The notes beneath the pieces are model-generated. The model did not search any database and had not been told where the DNA came from. It saw nothing but the letters and a program-made list of their open reading frames with translations. The position numbers and the translations under genes are program-made. This document shows, one piece after another, positions 8,101 through 17,434 of a DNA stretch of 64,000 bases (its first letter is position 1; every line of letters begins with the position of its first letter). Source of the DNA: Luteibacter jiangsuensis. Lineage in GTDB: Bacteria; Pseudomonadota; Gammaproteobacteria; Xanthomonadales; Rhodanobacteraceae. The DNA lies in contig NZ_JAAQQR010000009.1 of NCBI RefSeq assembly GCF_011742555.1, forward strand, positions 93,664-157,663, given 5' to 3'.

Positions 8101-11100
8101 GTTCCAGCGCCTGTTCGGGCAGGAAGGATTCGATGTCCTCGTGGGCGGGCGTGACCGTGTCGTCCGTCAACTCGAGGTCGAGTTCGTCGTCGAGCGGCAG
8201 CGGATCGGGTTCGTACAGGATGTGCGCGACCGTCGCTTCCGGCTGTTCGTCGCGAAGCACGGCGATGCGCGCGGCAAGTTCCGACACGTCCGGCACACGC
8301 GGATCGGGCGCGTCGAACTGGTCCATGACGTGATCGACAAGGTCGGCGGCGTCCGTGAGCGCCTGCACGCCTTCCTGCCGCAGCGGCTGGCCGCTGGCGC
8401 GCACACGCTTGATCAAGCCTTCCAGCGGCGCGAGCACCTGGATCAGCACGGGGATGTCCACCATGCCGATGGCGCCGTGCAGGGTATGCACCGCACGCAG
8501 CAGGGCATCGTCCACTGGCAGCTCGTCGCCACCGGCCTGCGCGAGGTTCGCCCGGATCACGGTGAGGTACTGCGCCACTTCGGCACGCAGGATGTCGAGC
8601 AGCACCGCGTCCACCGGGGGCAGCGGCGGTGCGCTGTATGCAGCCTCGGCCTCCATGGGAGCGACGGTTTCGTCGACTGTCGCTTCCACGGGTACGGATG
8701 CTTCCGGCGTCTCTGCGGGAGGCTGCCCGTAGGCGGCAAAAGCGGCCGTGGGCACAGCCGCGATGGTGTCGCGCGGAACGCGCCGCTTGACCTTGCTGCG
8801 CACGCGATGGATGGAATGACGGGCCACGTCCTCGACGAAGGCCGTGTCTCCCATCGCAAGGCGGTCGGCGGTTTCCATGATCGCGGCGATCGGCGCCGCC
8901 GGGGTGGCGTCGCCTTCCAGCGCTGCCTTGAGCTGCGGCAGGGCATCCACGGCATGACGCACCAGGGCCTGCACACCTTCGTGCGGACCGATGGTGCCGT
9001 CCAGCACACGGTTGAGCATGTTCTCCACCTTCCAGGAGAACTCGCCCAGCAGGCGCGCACCGACAAGGCGGCCCGAACCCTTCAGCGTGTGGAACGAGCG
9101 ACGGATCGGCACGAGCGCGTCGCTGCGCTCCGGTTCGGCCAGCCAATGGCCGAGGGCGGCACGCAGGTTGCCGATTTCCTCCTCGGTTTCCTCGAGGAAG
9201 ATCTCGCGAATCTCGTCGTCGATGCCGTCGACGGTGATCTGGAAACCCGCGAACTCGGCCATGCCGAGGCCACCGACTTCCTGCTCGATCTCTTCTTCGA
9301 TCTCGACCCAGTCTTCCTCGCCCGCCGGTGCGGCAGGCGCAGCCTCAGCGGCGGCGACGGGTGCTTCGGGCGCGGTCTCGACTTCCGCCGGCGGCTCGTC
9401 CACGAGGTCGAAGCTGTCGGCGAAGCTCGCCACCGTCTCGTCCGGATCGGCGCTGGTCGAGGGCACGGCGATGTGTTCGATCGCCGCCGCCTCGATGTCT
9501 TCGATGGCGGCTTCGCCGAGGATGTCGTTTTCTTCTTCCGCTTCCGGTTCCTGTTCCACCGGCACGGGCCAATAGCCGAGTTCGGCGAGGCTCTGCTGGG
9601 TAACGTCGAGAATGTGCTCCAGGCCGCCGCGATGCTCGCGCGCGGCCTCGAGGTAGTACTCCAGCGCGGCCAGCGCATCGGCGAGCCGGTCCATCTGCAC
9701 GCCGTTCGGCACACGGCGGTCGCCGAGCAATTCGCGATGAATGAACAGACCGATGCCGTCGGCAAGTTCCGCCGGGCGGCTCGCGCCCAGCATGCGCATG
9801 GCACCCCCGATCTCCGCCATCAACTCGGGAGCGCCGGCCAGCTGATCGTGGTCCCACGACGATTCGACGAAGCCGACGATGGCGTCCTTCACCTTCGCGG
9901 TGTTGGCGGTGGCCTCGCGCATCAGCGTGGAAAGGATGTGGCGAGCTTCGCTGCGCGGCAGCGGCGACGGGCCGAGGTCGGCAGGCGCCGGGGCCTCGCC
10001 GTCGGCGCCCAGCCTTTCGATGTGGTCGTCCAGCGAGGCTTCCACGTAGAGCAGCGCGCCAGCCACGTCTAGCAGGGCTTCCTCGTCCGGTTCGCGCGCA
10101 CCCGTGGCGATCTCGCCGAGGATGCGGCGCTGTTCGCCCACGACGCGTCGCGGGACACCCAGAGCCAGCATGCCCAGCGTGTCGCCCACGCGGTCCAGCA
10201 CTTCGGTCTGCTGGCCAAGCTGGGCCGGATCGCCGTCGGGACGACGCAGGAAGAGATCGAGCGCTTCCTTCACCCGCAGCAGGTCGTCCTTGATGGCCGC
10301 CGACACGGTGTCCAGCAGCGCACGGTTGTGACCCGACATCGAGCCCCGTGCATGTTCCACCTCGGACGCTTGCGGCAGCAGGCCTTCAAGACGGTAGGTC
10401 TGGCGCAGTTCCTCGATGCGTTCGCTGCCCGGTTTTGCCTGGGCCACGTAATAAAGCAGCTTGCGCGACAGCTCGTCGGCGTCGCCGCCCAGCATGGCTT
10501 CCTCGCCGCCCTCCACGAGTTCGCGGATGGAGCGATCCACGCGGCCGATCAACTGGCGTACGTCTTTTTCGTGCGCACGCAGCACACCCCGTTCGAGACC
10601 TTCCAGCACCCCGGCGGCGATCCACCAGAGGCGGCGACCCGCGATCGTGTAGGAGCGGGCGGCGATGCTGTCCAACGTGGCGCGCATGCCGAGCAACTGG
10701 CGTTCGCTGGCCTGGCCGCGGAACCATGCCAGCAACTGCTGCTGGAAGCGCAGGCGCAATTCGGCAAGTTCGCCACGCTGGGCCTCGGCGGCGGCGGGAT
10801 CGCTCGCGCCCGGCGCCGTGGCCGGCAACATGGTGTCGAGGTTCGGCGTGAACAGCGCGGACTCGTGCAGCGACTGTTCGCCGCGGCTGGCGCGCAGATC
10901 GTTGAGCAACGGCAGCAGCACGATCGGCACGTCGCGGTGGCCGCTCTGCAGGCGCTCGAGGTAGTCCGGCATCTGCATCATGCCGCGCATGAGCGCAGCA
11001 TAGGCGTCGTCGCGCTGTGCAACGCGGTTGTCGATCAGTGCGGCGACGAGCTGTTCCATCTCGCCGACGACCATCGCGGCGCCGTAGAGCTCGACCATAC

Positions 11101-11272
11101 GCAGCGTGCCGTGGACCTGGTGCAGGTCCGCGGCACAGGTGTGCATGACATAGGCGTCCCGCGAGTCCTCCACATAGGATTCGAGGGCCTGACGCGCCTT
11201 GGACAAGGCGTCGTCGAGCTCGGCCTTGACCCAGTGCAGCGTGGTGAAATCGGTATGGTCTTGAAGTCTCAC
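5150..11272 (-). CDS. chpA: ChpA, multidomain hybrid histidine kinase of Pil-Chp
   Basis: At 2040 residues this is the large CheA-like kinase that controls twitching motility through PilG and PilH. Phosphotransfer modules with an HxxKG-like site are LHQVHGTLR (His51), RSFHTLKGSGR, RAVHTLHGAIG and RDLHTLKGSAR, plus at least one degenerate module without a histidine. Acidic linkers separate them. A dimerisation helix and HATPase follow (NAVAHGIEAPEAR, DDGGGMDRD, GRGVGMDVV), then a CheW domain. A C-terminal receiver has VMVVDDS, LLDIEMPRMDG and a conserved Lys in IGKPY. P. aeruginosa ChpA is similar but has more phosphotransfer modules. The start is four bases after the pilJ stop. Confidence 0.93.
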   Translation of the reverse strand: MRLQDHTDFTTLHWVKAELDDALSKARQALESYVEDSRDAYVMHTCAADLHQVHGTLRMVELYGAAMVVGEMEQLVAALIDNRVAQRDDAYAALMRGMMQMPDYLERLQSGHRDVPIVLLPLLNDLRASRGEQSLHESALFTPNLDTMLPATAPGASDPAAAEAQRGELAELRLRFQQQLLAWFRGQASERQLLGMRATLDSIAARSYTIAGRRLWWIAAGVLEGLERGVLRAHEKDVRQLIGRVDRSIRELVEGGEEAMLGGDADELSRKLLYYVAQAKPGSERIEELRQTYRLEGLLPQASEVEHARGSMSGHNRALLDTVSAAIKDDLLRVKEALDLFLRRPDGDPAQLGQQTEVLDRVGDTLGMLALGVPRRVVGEQRRILGEIATGAREPDEEALLDVAGALLYVEASLDDHIERLGADGEAPAPADLGPSPLPRSEARHILSTLMREATANTAKVKDAIVGFVESSWDHDQLAGAPELMAEIGGAMRMLGASRPAELADGIGLFIHRELLGDRRVPNGVQMDRLADALAALEYYLEAAREHRGGLEHILDVTQQSLAELGYWPVPVEQEPEAEEENDILGEAAIEDIEAAAIEHIAVPSTSADPDETVASFADSFDLVDEPPAEVETAPEAPVAAAEAAPAAPAGEEDWVEIEEEIEQEVGGLGMAEFAGFQITVDGIDDEIREIFLEETEEEIGNLRAALGHWLAEPERSDALVPIRRSFHTLKGSGRLVGARLLGEFSWKVENMLNRVLDGTIGPHEGVQALVRHAVDALPQLKAALEGDATPAAPIAAIMETADRLAMGDTAFVEDVARHSIHRVRSKVKRRVPRDTIAAVPTAAFAAYGQPPAETPEASVPVEATVDETVAPMEAEAAYSAPPLPPVDAVLLDILRAEVAQYLTVIRANLAQAGGDELPVDDALLRAVHTLHGAIGMVDIPVLIQVLAPLEGLIKRVRASGQPLRQEGVQALTDAADLVDHVMDQFDAPDPRVPDVSELAARIAVLRDEQPEATVAHILYEPDPLPLDDELDLELTDDTVTPAHEDIESFLPEQALEPSVPSLDEQLLADELADEGALLDLEPVPLEPVASNDEFGADLLTSLEGFDIEKVDVEKPEGEVRPIMAYDAEEDAAWRTLLGEIEEAASPAATDDEPLPQPMSHDGEVLHLDDGLDEVVTDEPHAAPTDDAWVDVPVVSDTLPESVAASDEPVHIEDQSHEPLAPQVHTPPDEPAPALVPELSPYADIDPDLLEVFVEEGREILDHADAALAAWRAEPEQPEHVAALQRDLHTLKGSARMAGIAAVGDLSHAMEALLDAVAGGQRESDRPAIEATETGFDRLHGMIQSIAAGKAIALTDADIEPFARLAGSPIGPDTLTAEAYREEREAAIIEPAPVFEPLPEPESPPEPVFDRELPELLPEFEEEELQRASQEQIRVRADMLDTLVNHAGEVSIYRSRLEQQTASFRSALTEHEQTVSRLRSQLRMLEIETEAQIIARYHQEHRDTGLSNFDPLELDRFSQLQQYSRALAESVSDLVSLQTILDELTRQSENLLLQQQRVNAELQEGLMQTRMLPFDAMVPNLRRTLRQAASDVGKRAQLVVEGANGEMDRNMLDRIKAPFEHMLRNAVAHGIEAPEAREAAGKNPEGTVRIQVAREATEIVVRLSDDGGGMDRDAIRAKAIERGLLRPDARVSDDQIFQLTQVPGFSTAEKVTQVAGRGVGMDVVANEIKQLGGTLGIESEKGRGTTFVMRLPFTLAVTQALIVRIGETNFAIPMTSVHGVARMAPNELAHRMADASPAFDYLGEEYGIHDLPQLLGVHVVSSPDEGDIPLLLARSGDLRAAIRVDAVLGSREIVVKPVGPQVSSVPGILGATIMGDGSVLMILDLAPLVRHGVARRAFEAEALVPHAPRAQDEVRVKPLVMVVDDSITMRKVTGRVLERHEFEVMTAKDGIDALEKLNERVPDLMLLDIEMPRMDGYELATQMKADERLAGVPIIMITSRTGDKHRQRAFDIGVDRYIGKPYQENDLIVQINDVLGVHHG

Positions 11273-11276
11273 TGCG

Positions 11277-13310
11277 TCAACCCGGCAGCTTGAAGTTCGC
11301 GACGGACAGGCGCAGGTCGTTCGCGAGCTGGGCGAGGTTACCGATCGACTCGGCCGTCTGACTGGCGCCGAGCGATGTCTGGGAGGTGATCTCCTGGATG
11401 ACGTTCATCGTGGCCGAGGTGTCGGTCGCCGCGGCGGACTGCTGACGTGCCGCGGCGGAGATGTTCTGAATCAGCGCCGAAAGGTCGTTCGAGACGCGCT
11501 CGATGTCGCCCAGCGCCGTACCGGCGTCCTCCGCCAGGCGGGCACCGGCCACCACTTCCGCAGTGGTCTGTTCCATCGAGCTCACCGCTTCGTTGGTATC
11601 GGACTGAATCGTCTGCACCAGCGTTTCGATTCGCTTGGTGGCGCTTGCCGAACGTTCGGCGAGGCGCTGCACTTCGTCCGCCACCACCGCGAAGCCTCGG
11701 CCCGCCTCGCCGGCCGAGGCCGCCTGGATGGCTGCGTTCAAGGCGAGGATATTGGTCTGCTCGGCAATGTCGTTGATGAGTTCCACGATCGAGCCGATTT
11801 CCTGCGAGGATTCGCCCAGGCGCTTGATGCGCTTGGAGGTTTCCTGAATCTGGTCGCGAATGGAATCCATGCCCTGAATGGTCTCGCGCACCACTTCCGC
11901 GCCGCGCGAGGCGATCTGCACCGAGCGCTGCGCCACGTCCGCCGATTCCGCGGAGTCCTTCGACACCGTGTCCATCGAGGTGGCGATCTGGTTGATCGCG
12001 GAGGTGGCCGAAGTGATCTGCTGCGCCTGCTGCTCCGCCGCGTCGGCGAGATGCATGGCGGTGGCCTGGGTTTCCTGCGCCGCCGCGGAGACGCGCACCG
12101 CGGTCTCGTTGATGGTGGTGACGAGGTTGCGCATCTCGTCCACGGCGGAGTTCATGGCGTCCGCGATGGCGCCGGTGATGTCCTCGGTCACCGTGGCCTT
12201 GATGGTGAGGTCGCCTTCGGCGAGCGTACCCATCTCGTCCAGCAACCGCATGATCGCGGTCTGGTTGCGCTGGTTGAGTTCGGACGTGGTCTCGAAGCGG
12301 CGGCGCTGGTCGCGCACGAGGTTGTACACGAGCAGCAGCGCGAACAGCACCGCGCCGATGGCGCCGAGCAGGCCCCACCACACGTTCGGGAACAGGCGCG
12401 TCAGCGGTAGCTTCGCGATCTGGTCGGCGGATTCGTTCGCGCGCAGCAGCACCGTCTGGGAGTCGAGCGAAGCCTGGTTACCGGCGCGCTTCACGTCCTG
12501 CAGGTTGGGCGACGCGGTCACGAGCTGGTTCACCGGGTCCACCAGATCGCCCCAGGACGTCTGCATGCCTTCGAGGATCTTCCGGGCATTGCCGTCGCTG
12601 ATGGCGCGCACGCCGCCGTCCGGATTGCCGTCGATCAGGCCCTTCAGCACCGCGCCGTACAGCTGCGCGTCGCGCGAAAGGCCGTCGGCCGCGGACTGCG
12701 CGCCATCGCCGCCCTGCAGGATCTCCTGCACGCGACGGATCATGCGGTCGGCCATGAGCATCCAGCGCGCCAGCGTGAAGGTCTGCTCCACCGAGGCATT
12801 CTTCTGCTGCACGATGTTCAGCACCTCGTCGGTGCGGGCGTTCAGCAGCGGCATCTGTTTGGCGAAGAGGTCGGCGCGCTCGCCGGAGGACAGCACCAGA
12901 TCCTTGTTGGAGAGGATCTTGCCGATGTCCGCGTCCAGCTGGTGCCACGCGTTGGACAGCGCGCCAATGGCGCGACCGGCCTGCGTCTTGTTCTCGTCGG
13001 CATAGGCCGGCATGCCGGTCTTCTCGTCGCCCTTCACCAGGCGCTGCACGGCCGAATCGATCGTGTTCCTCGTGGCGGCGAGTTCGCGGAACGAATCGCG
13101 GTTACCGTCCGACGCTTCCAGGGCGTACTTCGCGGTCTGCTGCGACAGCACCTGCACCTGGGTCGTCAGCGCGATGGCCTCGCGATCCTCGCCGTTCTTG
13201 TTGTTCAGCCACCAGAAGTCGACCGACGCCAAACCGATCGCCAGGAGCAGGAACACGATGACGATCGTGTAGCCACGTTCCCGGCCTGCGCCGCCTGCTG
13301 TCGTGCTCAT
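11277..13310 (-). CDS. pilJ: PilJ, type IV pilus chemoreceptor
   Basis: The 677-residue protein is a methyl-accepting chemotaxis receptor. It has a membrane helix near the N-terminus ([16 protein letters not shown]), a periplasmic sensing region of about 300 residues, a second helix ([19 protein letters not shown]), a HAMP-like linker and a long cytoplasmic coiled coil. The signalling tip contains the conserved [20 protein letters not shown]. PilJ senses surface contact or pilus state and feeds ChpA. I place the start at the ATG preceded by GAGGTGG rather than at an earlier in-frame codon. It sits four bases before chpA and 171 bp after pilI. Confidence 0.93.
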   Translation of the reverse strand: MSTTAGGAGRERGYTIVIVFLLLAIGLASVDFWWLNNKNGEDREAIALTTQVQVLSQQTAKYALEASDGNRDSFRELAATRNTIDSAVQRLVKGDEKTGMPAYADENKTQAGRAIGALSNAWHQLDADIGKILSNKDLVLSSGERADLFAKQMPLLNARTDEVLNIVQQKNASVEQTFTLARWMLMADRMIRRVQEILQGGDGAQSAADGLSRDAQLYGAVLKGLIDGNPDGGVRAISDGNARKILEGMQTSWGDLVDPVNQLVTASPNLQDVKRAGNQASLDSQTVLLRANESADQIAKLPLTRLFPNVWWGLLGAIGAVLFALLLVYNLVRDQRRRFETTSELNQRNQTAIMRLLDEMGTLAEGDLTIKATVTEDITGAIADAMNSAVDEMRNLVTTINETAVRVSAAAQETQATAMHLADAAEQQAQQITSATSAINQIATSMDTVSKDSAESADVAQRSVQIASRGAEVVRETIQGMDSIRDQIQETSKRIKRLGESSQEIGSIVELINDIAEQTNILALNAAIQAASAGEAGRGFAVVADEVQRLAERSASATKRIETLVQTIQSDTNEAVSSMEQTTAEVVAGARLAEDAGTALGDIERVSNDLSALIQNISAAARQQSAAATDTSATMNVIQEITSQTSLGASQTAESIGNLAQLANDLRLSVANFKLPG

Positions 13311-13481
13311 ATCCACCTCACCCAAACCTGGCAAAGCTAGCCGCCGGGGCCTCGATGGCCACCGGCATGACGAAGCGGCCCGAGGACCGCCCCTCCGTTC
13401 CCATCGCGGAACCGGTCGAACCGGCCCCGCTCATCCTGTGGAGGCCGACCACCCGGCCGTCCCCCTCCCCCATGGAGGCGC

Positions 13482-14027
13482 CTAAAGCGCCGCCTGCCGG
13501 AAATCCGGCGCACGAACCAGACGGCTCATGCTGAAAAGTCCGAACGTCTGCTCGCCGATCTGGACGTTCTGCGCGACGAAACGCGCCAGCCGCGGATCGT
13601 GTTCTTCCTCGCCCGAGTCGCGCTGGGCGTCGTCCATCGTACGCTGGCCGAATACTTCGTCCACCAGCAGCCCCACCGTACCGCCGTGCTGGCGTACCAG
13701 CAGCAGGCGGGCACGCTCCGAAGCCGGCGTGCGCTCGTCGAACAGGAAGCGGCCGAGATCGATCGCCGGCACGAGGTTGCCGCGCACGTTGGCCACGCCC
13801 ATCAGCCAGGGCTGGGTGCCGGGTACGTTGGTCAGGGTCGGCACGGCGAGAAGTTCGTTGATCTCCTCGATGCCGCTGACGAAAGCCCGGCGCCCCACGC
13901 GAAAACCGATGCCGCGCCACAGGCCCAGCGACTCCACCTGCTCCGGCGCGTCGGCCGTGTGCGCGAGGCAGGCACGCTCGTAATGGGCGAGCAGTTCGAA
14001 TGGCGTGAGTGCCGCGTTCTCGCTCAT
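13482..14027 (-). CDS. pilI: PilI, CheW-like adaptor
   Basis: The 181-residue CheW-like protein links PilJ to ChpA. CheW features are RVGRRAFVSGIEEINELL, then QPWLMGVANVRGNLVPAIDL around the middle, and VGLLVDEVFGQR. It lies between pilH and pilJ, eight bases after the pilH stop, matching the Pseudomonas order. Confidence 0.9.
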   Translation of the reverse strand: MSENAALTPFELLAHYERACLAHTADAPEQVESLGLWRGIGFRVGRRAFVSGIEEINELLAVPTLTNVPGTQPWLMGVANVRGNLVPAIDLGRFLFDERTPASERARLLLVRQHGGTVGLLVDEVFGQRTMDDAQRDSGEEEHDPRLARFVAQNVQIGEQTFGLFSMSRLVRAPDFRQAAL

Positions 14028-14034
14028 GGCGTCC

Positions 14035-14409
14035 TCAATGCGTCGTGTTCGGCAGGAGGCTGGCGATGGTCGAAAGCAGTTCCTTCTCGTTCACCGGCTT
14101 GGTGATGAACGCTTTCGCTCCCTGGCGCAGGCCCCATACACGGTCCGTCTCCATGGACTTGGTGGTGATCATCACCACCGGCACGTCGGCGGTGTTCGGG
14201 TCGCGACTCAGCGTGCGCGTGGCCTGGAAGCCGTTCATGCCCGGCATGATCACGTCCATGATCACCAGGTCCGGCTTGTTCGCACGGATGCGGTCGAGGC
14301 CAGCCTCGGCGTTGTCGACGCTGGAAACGGAAAAACCCGCCTTCTCGAGCAGCGTGGTGAACACGCGGACGTCGGTGGGCGAGTCGTCGATGATGAGAAT
14401 GTTTGCCAC
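14035..14409 (-). CDS. pilH: PilH, response regulator
   Basis: This single-domain receiver has 124 residues. The acidic pocket is ILIIDDS, the phosphoacceptor Asp lies in IMDVIMPGMNG, and the conserved Thr and Lys are in MITTKS and ITKPV. In Pseudomonas PilH counteracts PilG or acts as a phosphate sink and favours pilus retraction through PilT. I start the gene at GTG (VANILIIDD), which has AGGGGG five bases before it. Longer in-frame extensions would run into pilG. Confidence 0.88.
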   Translation of the reverse strand: MANILIIDDSPTDVRVFTTLLEKAGFSVSSVDNAEAGLDRIRANKPDLVIMDVIMPGMNGFQATRTLSRDPNTADVPVVMITTKSMETDRVWGLRQGAKAFITKPVNEKELLSTIASLLPNTTH

Positions 14410-14444
14410 ACGTCCCCCTGGACGTCGTCTTGCGTGGAGTTGGG

Positions 14445-14846
14445 TCAGCTCGCCTTCGCGTACCGGTGGATCGCGCCGAGGAGCTCGTCGCGGGTGAATG
14501 GCTTGGTGAGGTATTGCTCGGCGCCGACGATGCGGCCGCGCGCCTTGTCGAACAGGCCGTCCTTCGACGAAAGCATGATCACCGGCGTTCCGCGAAACTG
14601 GGCGTTGTTCTTGATGAGCGCGCAGGTCTGGTAGCCGTCCAGACGCGGCATCATGATGTCGACGAAGATGATGTTCGGCTTCTGGTCGGATATTTTCGCC
14701 AGCGCCTCGAAACCGTCGACGGCGGTGAGGACGTCGCAGCCTTCCTTCTTCAGCAGGGTTTCGGCCGTGCGTCGGATGGTTTTCGAATCGTCGATGACCA
14801 TGACCCGCAAGCCGCTCAGGTCGTTCCCGCGTCCGTTTTCGTTCAC
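14445..14846 (-). CDS. pilG: PilG, response regulator, first gene of Pil-Chp operon
   Basis: This 133-residue receiver protein has VMVIDDSKTIRRTAE, the phosphoacceptor in FVDIMMPRLDG, and the conserved Lys in LTKPF. PilG is the output regulator that promotes pilus extension with PilB and raises cAMP in Pseudomonas. I choose a GTG start (VNENGRGNDL) behind a GGGGG stretch, which gives the usual PilG length; upstream in-frame ATGs would add about 32 unsupported residues. It begins the leftward operon and is divergent from gshB. Confidence 0.88.
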   Translation of the reverse strand: MNENGRGNDLSGLRVMVIDDSKTIRRTAETLLKKEGCDVLTAVDGFEALAKISDQKPNIIFVDIMMPRLDGYQTCALIKNNAQFRGTPVIMLSSKDGLFDKARGRIVGAEQYLTKPFTRDELLGAIHRYAKAS

Positions 14847-14981
14847 TGCGCCCCCGTACCACGAAAAAAACCGCAAATACCCGTGCAGGATAGCCGGATT
14901 TCGGTCGACTATTCCGTGCGCCAGGTCGTTGTCCGGAACCAAGGCTCCGGCGGTCCGCTCTTCGGCGTTCCTCCCGACCGC

Positions 14982-15010
14982 TGTTTAATGGTTGGCCGGA
15001 GCGCCGTCAA
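14982..15010 (-). promoter_or_regulatory. possible sigma-70 promoter for pilG
   Basis: On the minus strand TTGACG (15010-15005) is followed after 17 bp by TAAACA (14987-14982). The -35 is good but the -10 matches only three positions. It is the best candidate seen in the pilG-gshB divergent spacer. Confidence 0.3.
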
Positions 15011-15089
15011 GATGAATTCTTCCTAAAGGGGCCCTTTGCCAGGCGACCTTCACTAAACTTGGCACCTTTCCTGCCTGCGGAAATCCTCC

Positions 15090-16031
15090 ATGCCCCTCTC
15101 CGTTGCCGTCCTGATGGACCCCATCCGCGCCATCAAGATCGCCAAGGACACCACCTTCGCGATGCTGCTGGAGGCCTCCCGACGGGGCCACGCCCTCCTT
15201 TACATGGAACAGGGCGACTTGGCCCTGCGCGACGGACAGGCCTGGGCCCGGCTGCGGCCCCTCACCGTCAGGGAAGACCCCAGCGGCTGGTTCACCCTCG
15301 GCGAGCCGCAATGGCGGCCCCTTGCGGAGGTGGACGTCGTGCTGGCCCGGAAAGACCCACCGGTGGATGCGCAGTTCATCTACGACACCATGGTCCTGGA
15401 GCGCGCCCAGCGGGCCGGCTGCAAGGTGGTGAACGATCCGCGCGGGCTGCGCGACTGCAACGAGAAGGTGTTCTCGCTCGACTTCCCGCAGTGCATCGTG
15501 CCCACACTGATTTCCCGCGACCGGGGCGAATTGAAGGCGTTCCTGGCGGAGCACCGCGACGCCATCCTCAAACCGCTGGACGGCATGGGCGGCCAGGGCA
15601 TCTTCAAGGTCTCGGCCGGCGACAGCAACGTCAACTCGATGCTGGAGACACTACTCGACGGCGGCCGCCGGTTTACCATCGCCCAGAAATTCATTCCCGA
15701 GATATCGGCCGGGGACAAGCGCATCCTGATGATCGACGGCGAGCCGGTGCCGTACGCCCTCGCCCGCATCCCGCAAGGCGACGAATTCCGCGGCAACCTC
15801 GCCGCCGGCGGCCATGGCGAGGGCATTCCGCTCTCCGATCGCGACCGCTGGATCGCCTCGCAGGTCGGCCCCGAGCTGGTCCGGCGCGGACTCCGCTTCG
15901 TCGGCCTGGACGTGATCGGCGACTACCTGACCGAGATCAACGTCACATCTCCGACCGGGGTCCGTGAACTGGATGCCCGCTTCGGCATTAACATCGCCGG
16001 GCTGCTGTTCGACGCGATCGAGGCCCGATGA
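15090..16031 (+). CDS. gshB: glutathione synthetase
   Basis: GshB joins gamma-glutamylcysteine and glycine with ATP in the cytoplasm. The 313-residue length is normal. The N-terminus VAVLMDPIRAIKIAKDTTFA is typical, with the ATP-grasp features DAILKPLDGMGGQGIF and RGNLAAGGHGEG, and ending with INVTSPTGVREL. It is divergent from pilG and overlaps the following tonB-like gene by four bases (ATGA). The gshB-pilG adjacency is conserved with Pseudomonas. Confidence 0.95.
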   Translation: MPLSVAVLMDPIRAIKIAKDTTFAMLLEASRRGHALLYMEQGDLALRDGQAWARLRPLTVREDPSGWFTLGEPQWRPLAEVDVVLARKDPPVDAQFIYDTMVLERAQRAGCKVVNDPRGLRDCNEKVFSLDFPQCIVPTLISRDRGELKAFLAEHRDAILKPLDGMGGQGIFKVSAGDSNVNSMLETLLDGGRRFTIAQKFIPEISAGDKRILMIDGEPVPYALARIPQGDEFRGNLAAGGHGEGIPLSDRDRWIASQVGPELVRRGLRFVGLDVIGDYLTEINVTSPTGVRELDARFGINIAGLLFDAIEAR

Positions 16032-16888
16032 CGACCCGCACCACCGGCACCGACCTGTTCGGCGCGACACTGCTGTTCTCGCTGCTGCTGCACGGTATCG
16101 TCATCCTCGGGATCACCTTCGAGGCGGAAAAGCCGCGCCCGAGCGTACCCACGCTCGACGTCACCCTCGTGGACGTCGCCAACCGCGAGCAGCCTGACAA
16201 GGCCGACTTCCTCGCACAGGCCAGCAACGCCGGCGGCGGCGACAAGGACAAGGCGGCGCGCCCGTCGGACCCGGTTTCGGGGCTCCTTCCCACGCCGCAG
16301 CACAGCCTCTCCGCAGAACCCAAGGAAGCCCAGGCTCCGGCCCCGCGCGAAGCCACACCCAGCCAACTCCTCACCACGTCCGGCGAGACGGCCTTTGCCG
16401 TGGACACCACGCACGAACAGACCGAGCGAAAGCCGCGGCCCCTGCCGGAATCCGACGAAGAAGTGCAGCGCCGGACGGAAATGGCCCGGCTGGCCGCCGA
16501 GGTGCGGGAGCAGTCGCAGGCCTACGCCAAGCGTCCGAAGAAGAAGTTCATTTCGTCCAACACGCGGGAATATGCGTATGCGGCGTACATGAAGGGCTGG
16601 GTCGGGCGCGTGGAACGGGTGGGCAACCTCAATTATCCGGACGAGGCACGGCGCCGGGGCCTGCACGGCGAGCTGGTCCTCACGGTAGGCCTGAACCGGG
16701 ACGGCAGCATCAGGAGCATGGACGTCATCAAGAGTTCGGGACAGAAGGTGCTGGACGACGCCGCCCAGCGCATCGTCCGGCTTGCCGCACCCTTCCCGGC
16801 CCTCCCCGCCGACAAGAATCGGGTGGACGAGCTCTACATCACGCGCACGTGGCAGTTCCTGCCGGGGGACGTGCTGCGAAATTACTGA
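16028..16888 (+). CDS. tonB3: TonB-family energy transducer, TonB3-like
   Basis: This 286-residue protein has an N-terminal membrane anchor (LLFSLLLHGIVILGITF), a periplasmic linker of about 170 residues and a C-terminal TonB domain (LNYPDEARRRGLHGELVLTV to the end). In P. aeruginosa a TonB paralogue at the same place, next to gshB and pilG, is needed for twitching motility and pilus assembly. The same position here suggests that role rather than siderophore uptake, and no ExbB/ExbD genes are nearby. It is translationally coupled to gshB. Confidence 0.85.
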   Translation: MTTRTTGTDLFGATLLFSLLLHGIVILGITFEAEKPRPSVPTLDVTLVDVANREQPDKADFLAQASNAGGGDKDKAARPSDPVSGLLPTPQHSLSAEPKEAQAPAPREATPSQLLTTSGETAFAVDTTHEQTERKPRPLPESDEEVQRRTEMARLAAEVREQSQAYAKRPKKKFISSNTREYAYAAYMKGWVGRVERVGNLNYPDEARRRGLHGELVLTVGLNRDGSIRSMDVIKSSGQKVLDDAAQRIVRLAAPFPALPADKNRVDELYITRTWQFLPGDVLRNY

Positions 16889-16920
16889 TCTTCGAGGAAG
16901 ACCCTCGGAGTGGCTAATGA

Positions 16921-17007
16921 TGTGTGGGAGCCGGCTTTGCCGGCGATTCTGCGCCAGCGGCAGCCTCGCCGCGAGCACCCATCGCCGCTGAAGCGGCTCC
17001 CACACAA
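16921..17007. repeat. REP/BIME-type palindromic repeat, family A
   Basis: The left arm is GTGTGGGAGCCGGC and the right arm is GCCGCTGAAGCGGCTCCCAC, enclosing a GC-rich centre. It fills the gap between the converging tonB3-like gene and the small secreted protein gene, where it may act as a bidirectional transcript end. Confidence 0.8.
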
Positions 17008-17018
17008 GGCAAAAGCGC

Positions 17019-17342
17019 TCACTTTGGCAGCAGCTGATCCGCCTCGCTCACGTACGCTTTCTGGGCCTTGCGGTCCCACACGCACAGCTCCCGGCCGGGC
17101 CGGTTGTTCATGTGCTTCTGCGGATAGCGGCCGGCGAGCACCAGCGCGGTGACCGGCACCCGATCGTCGTACTGGATCGGGCCGCCGACCGGCTTCGCGT
17201 CCTTCAATCCGCTGGCGGCAATGCAGGCTTTCGTCAGCCGTTGGTCATAGTCCTTCCAAGCACCCGGCGTGGACGCCCCGGCGGTGGTCGCGCAAGCCAG
17301 CCCGCCCAGGATAAAAACCTTCGTAAACATCATGTTGCGCAC
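17019..17342 (-). CDS. small secreted protein of unknown function
   Basis: The 107-residue product begins with a typical signal peptide (MMFTKVFILGGLACATTAGA). The mature part is about 85 residues and contains two cysteines (KACIAAS and RELCVWD) that could form a disulfide in the periplasm. I set the start at a GTG because AAGGAG lies six bases before it; the ATG three codons later gives the same protein otherwise. I recognise no family. It faces the tonB3-like gene across a repeat and is divergent from yqgE. Confidence 0.6.
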   Translation of the reverse strand: MRNMMFTKVFILGGLACATTAGASTPGAWKDYDQRLTKACIAASGLKDAKPVGGPIQYDDRVPVTALVLAGRYPQKHMNNRPGRELCVWDRKAQKAYVSEADQLLPK

Positions 17343-17434
17343 AAGCCACTCCTTCCTGGTAATCGAGCAGAAGTTACAGGCGGCGCACTGAACGTTCGCA
17401 CACGGCTCATCGTCGTAGCGGCTACAATGTGCCC

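Noticed and set aside
15060..15075. Sigma-54-like TGGCAC-N5-CTGCC before gshB
   Set aside because: The -12 element deviates, and a start about 12 bp downstream would leave almost no leader before the gshB ATG.
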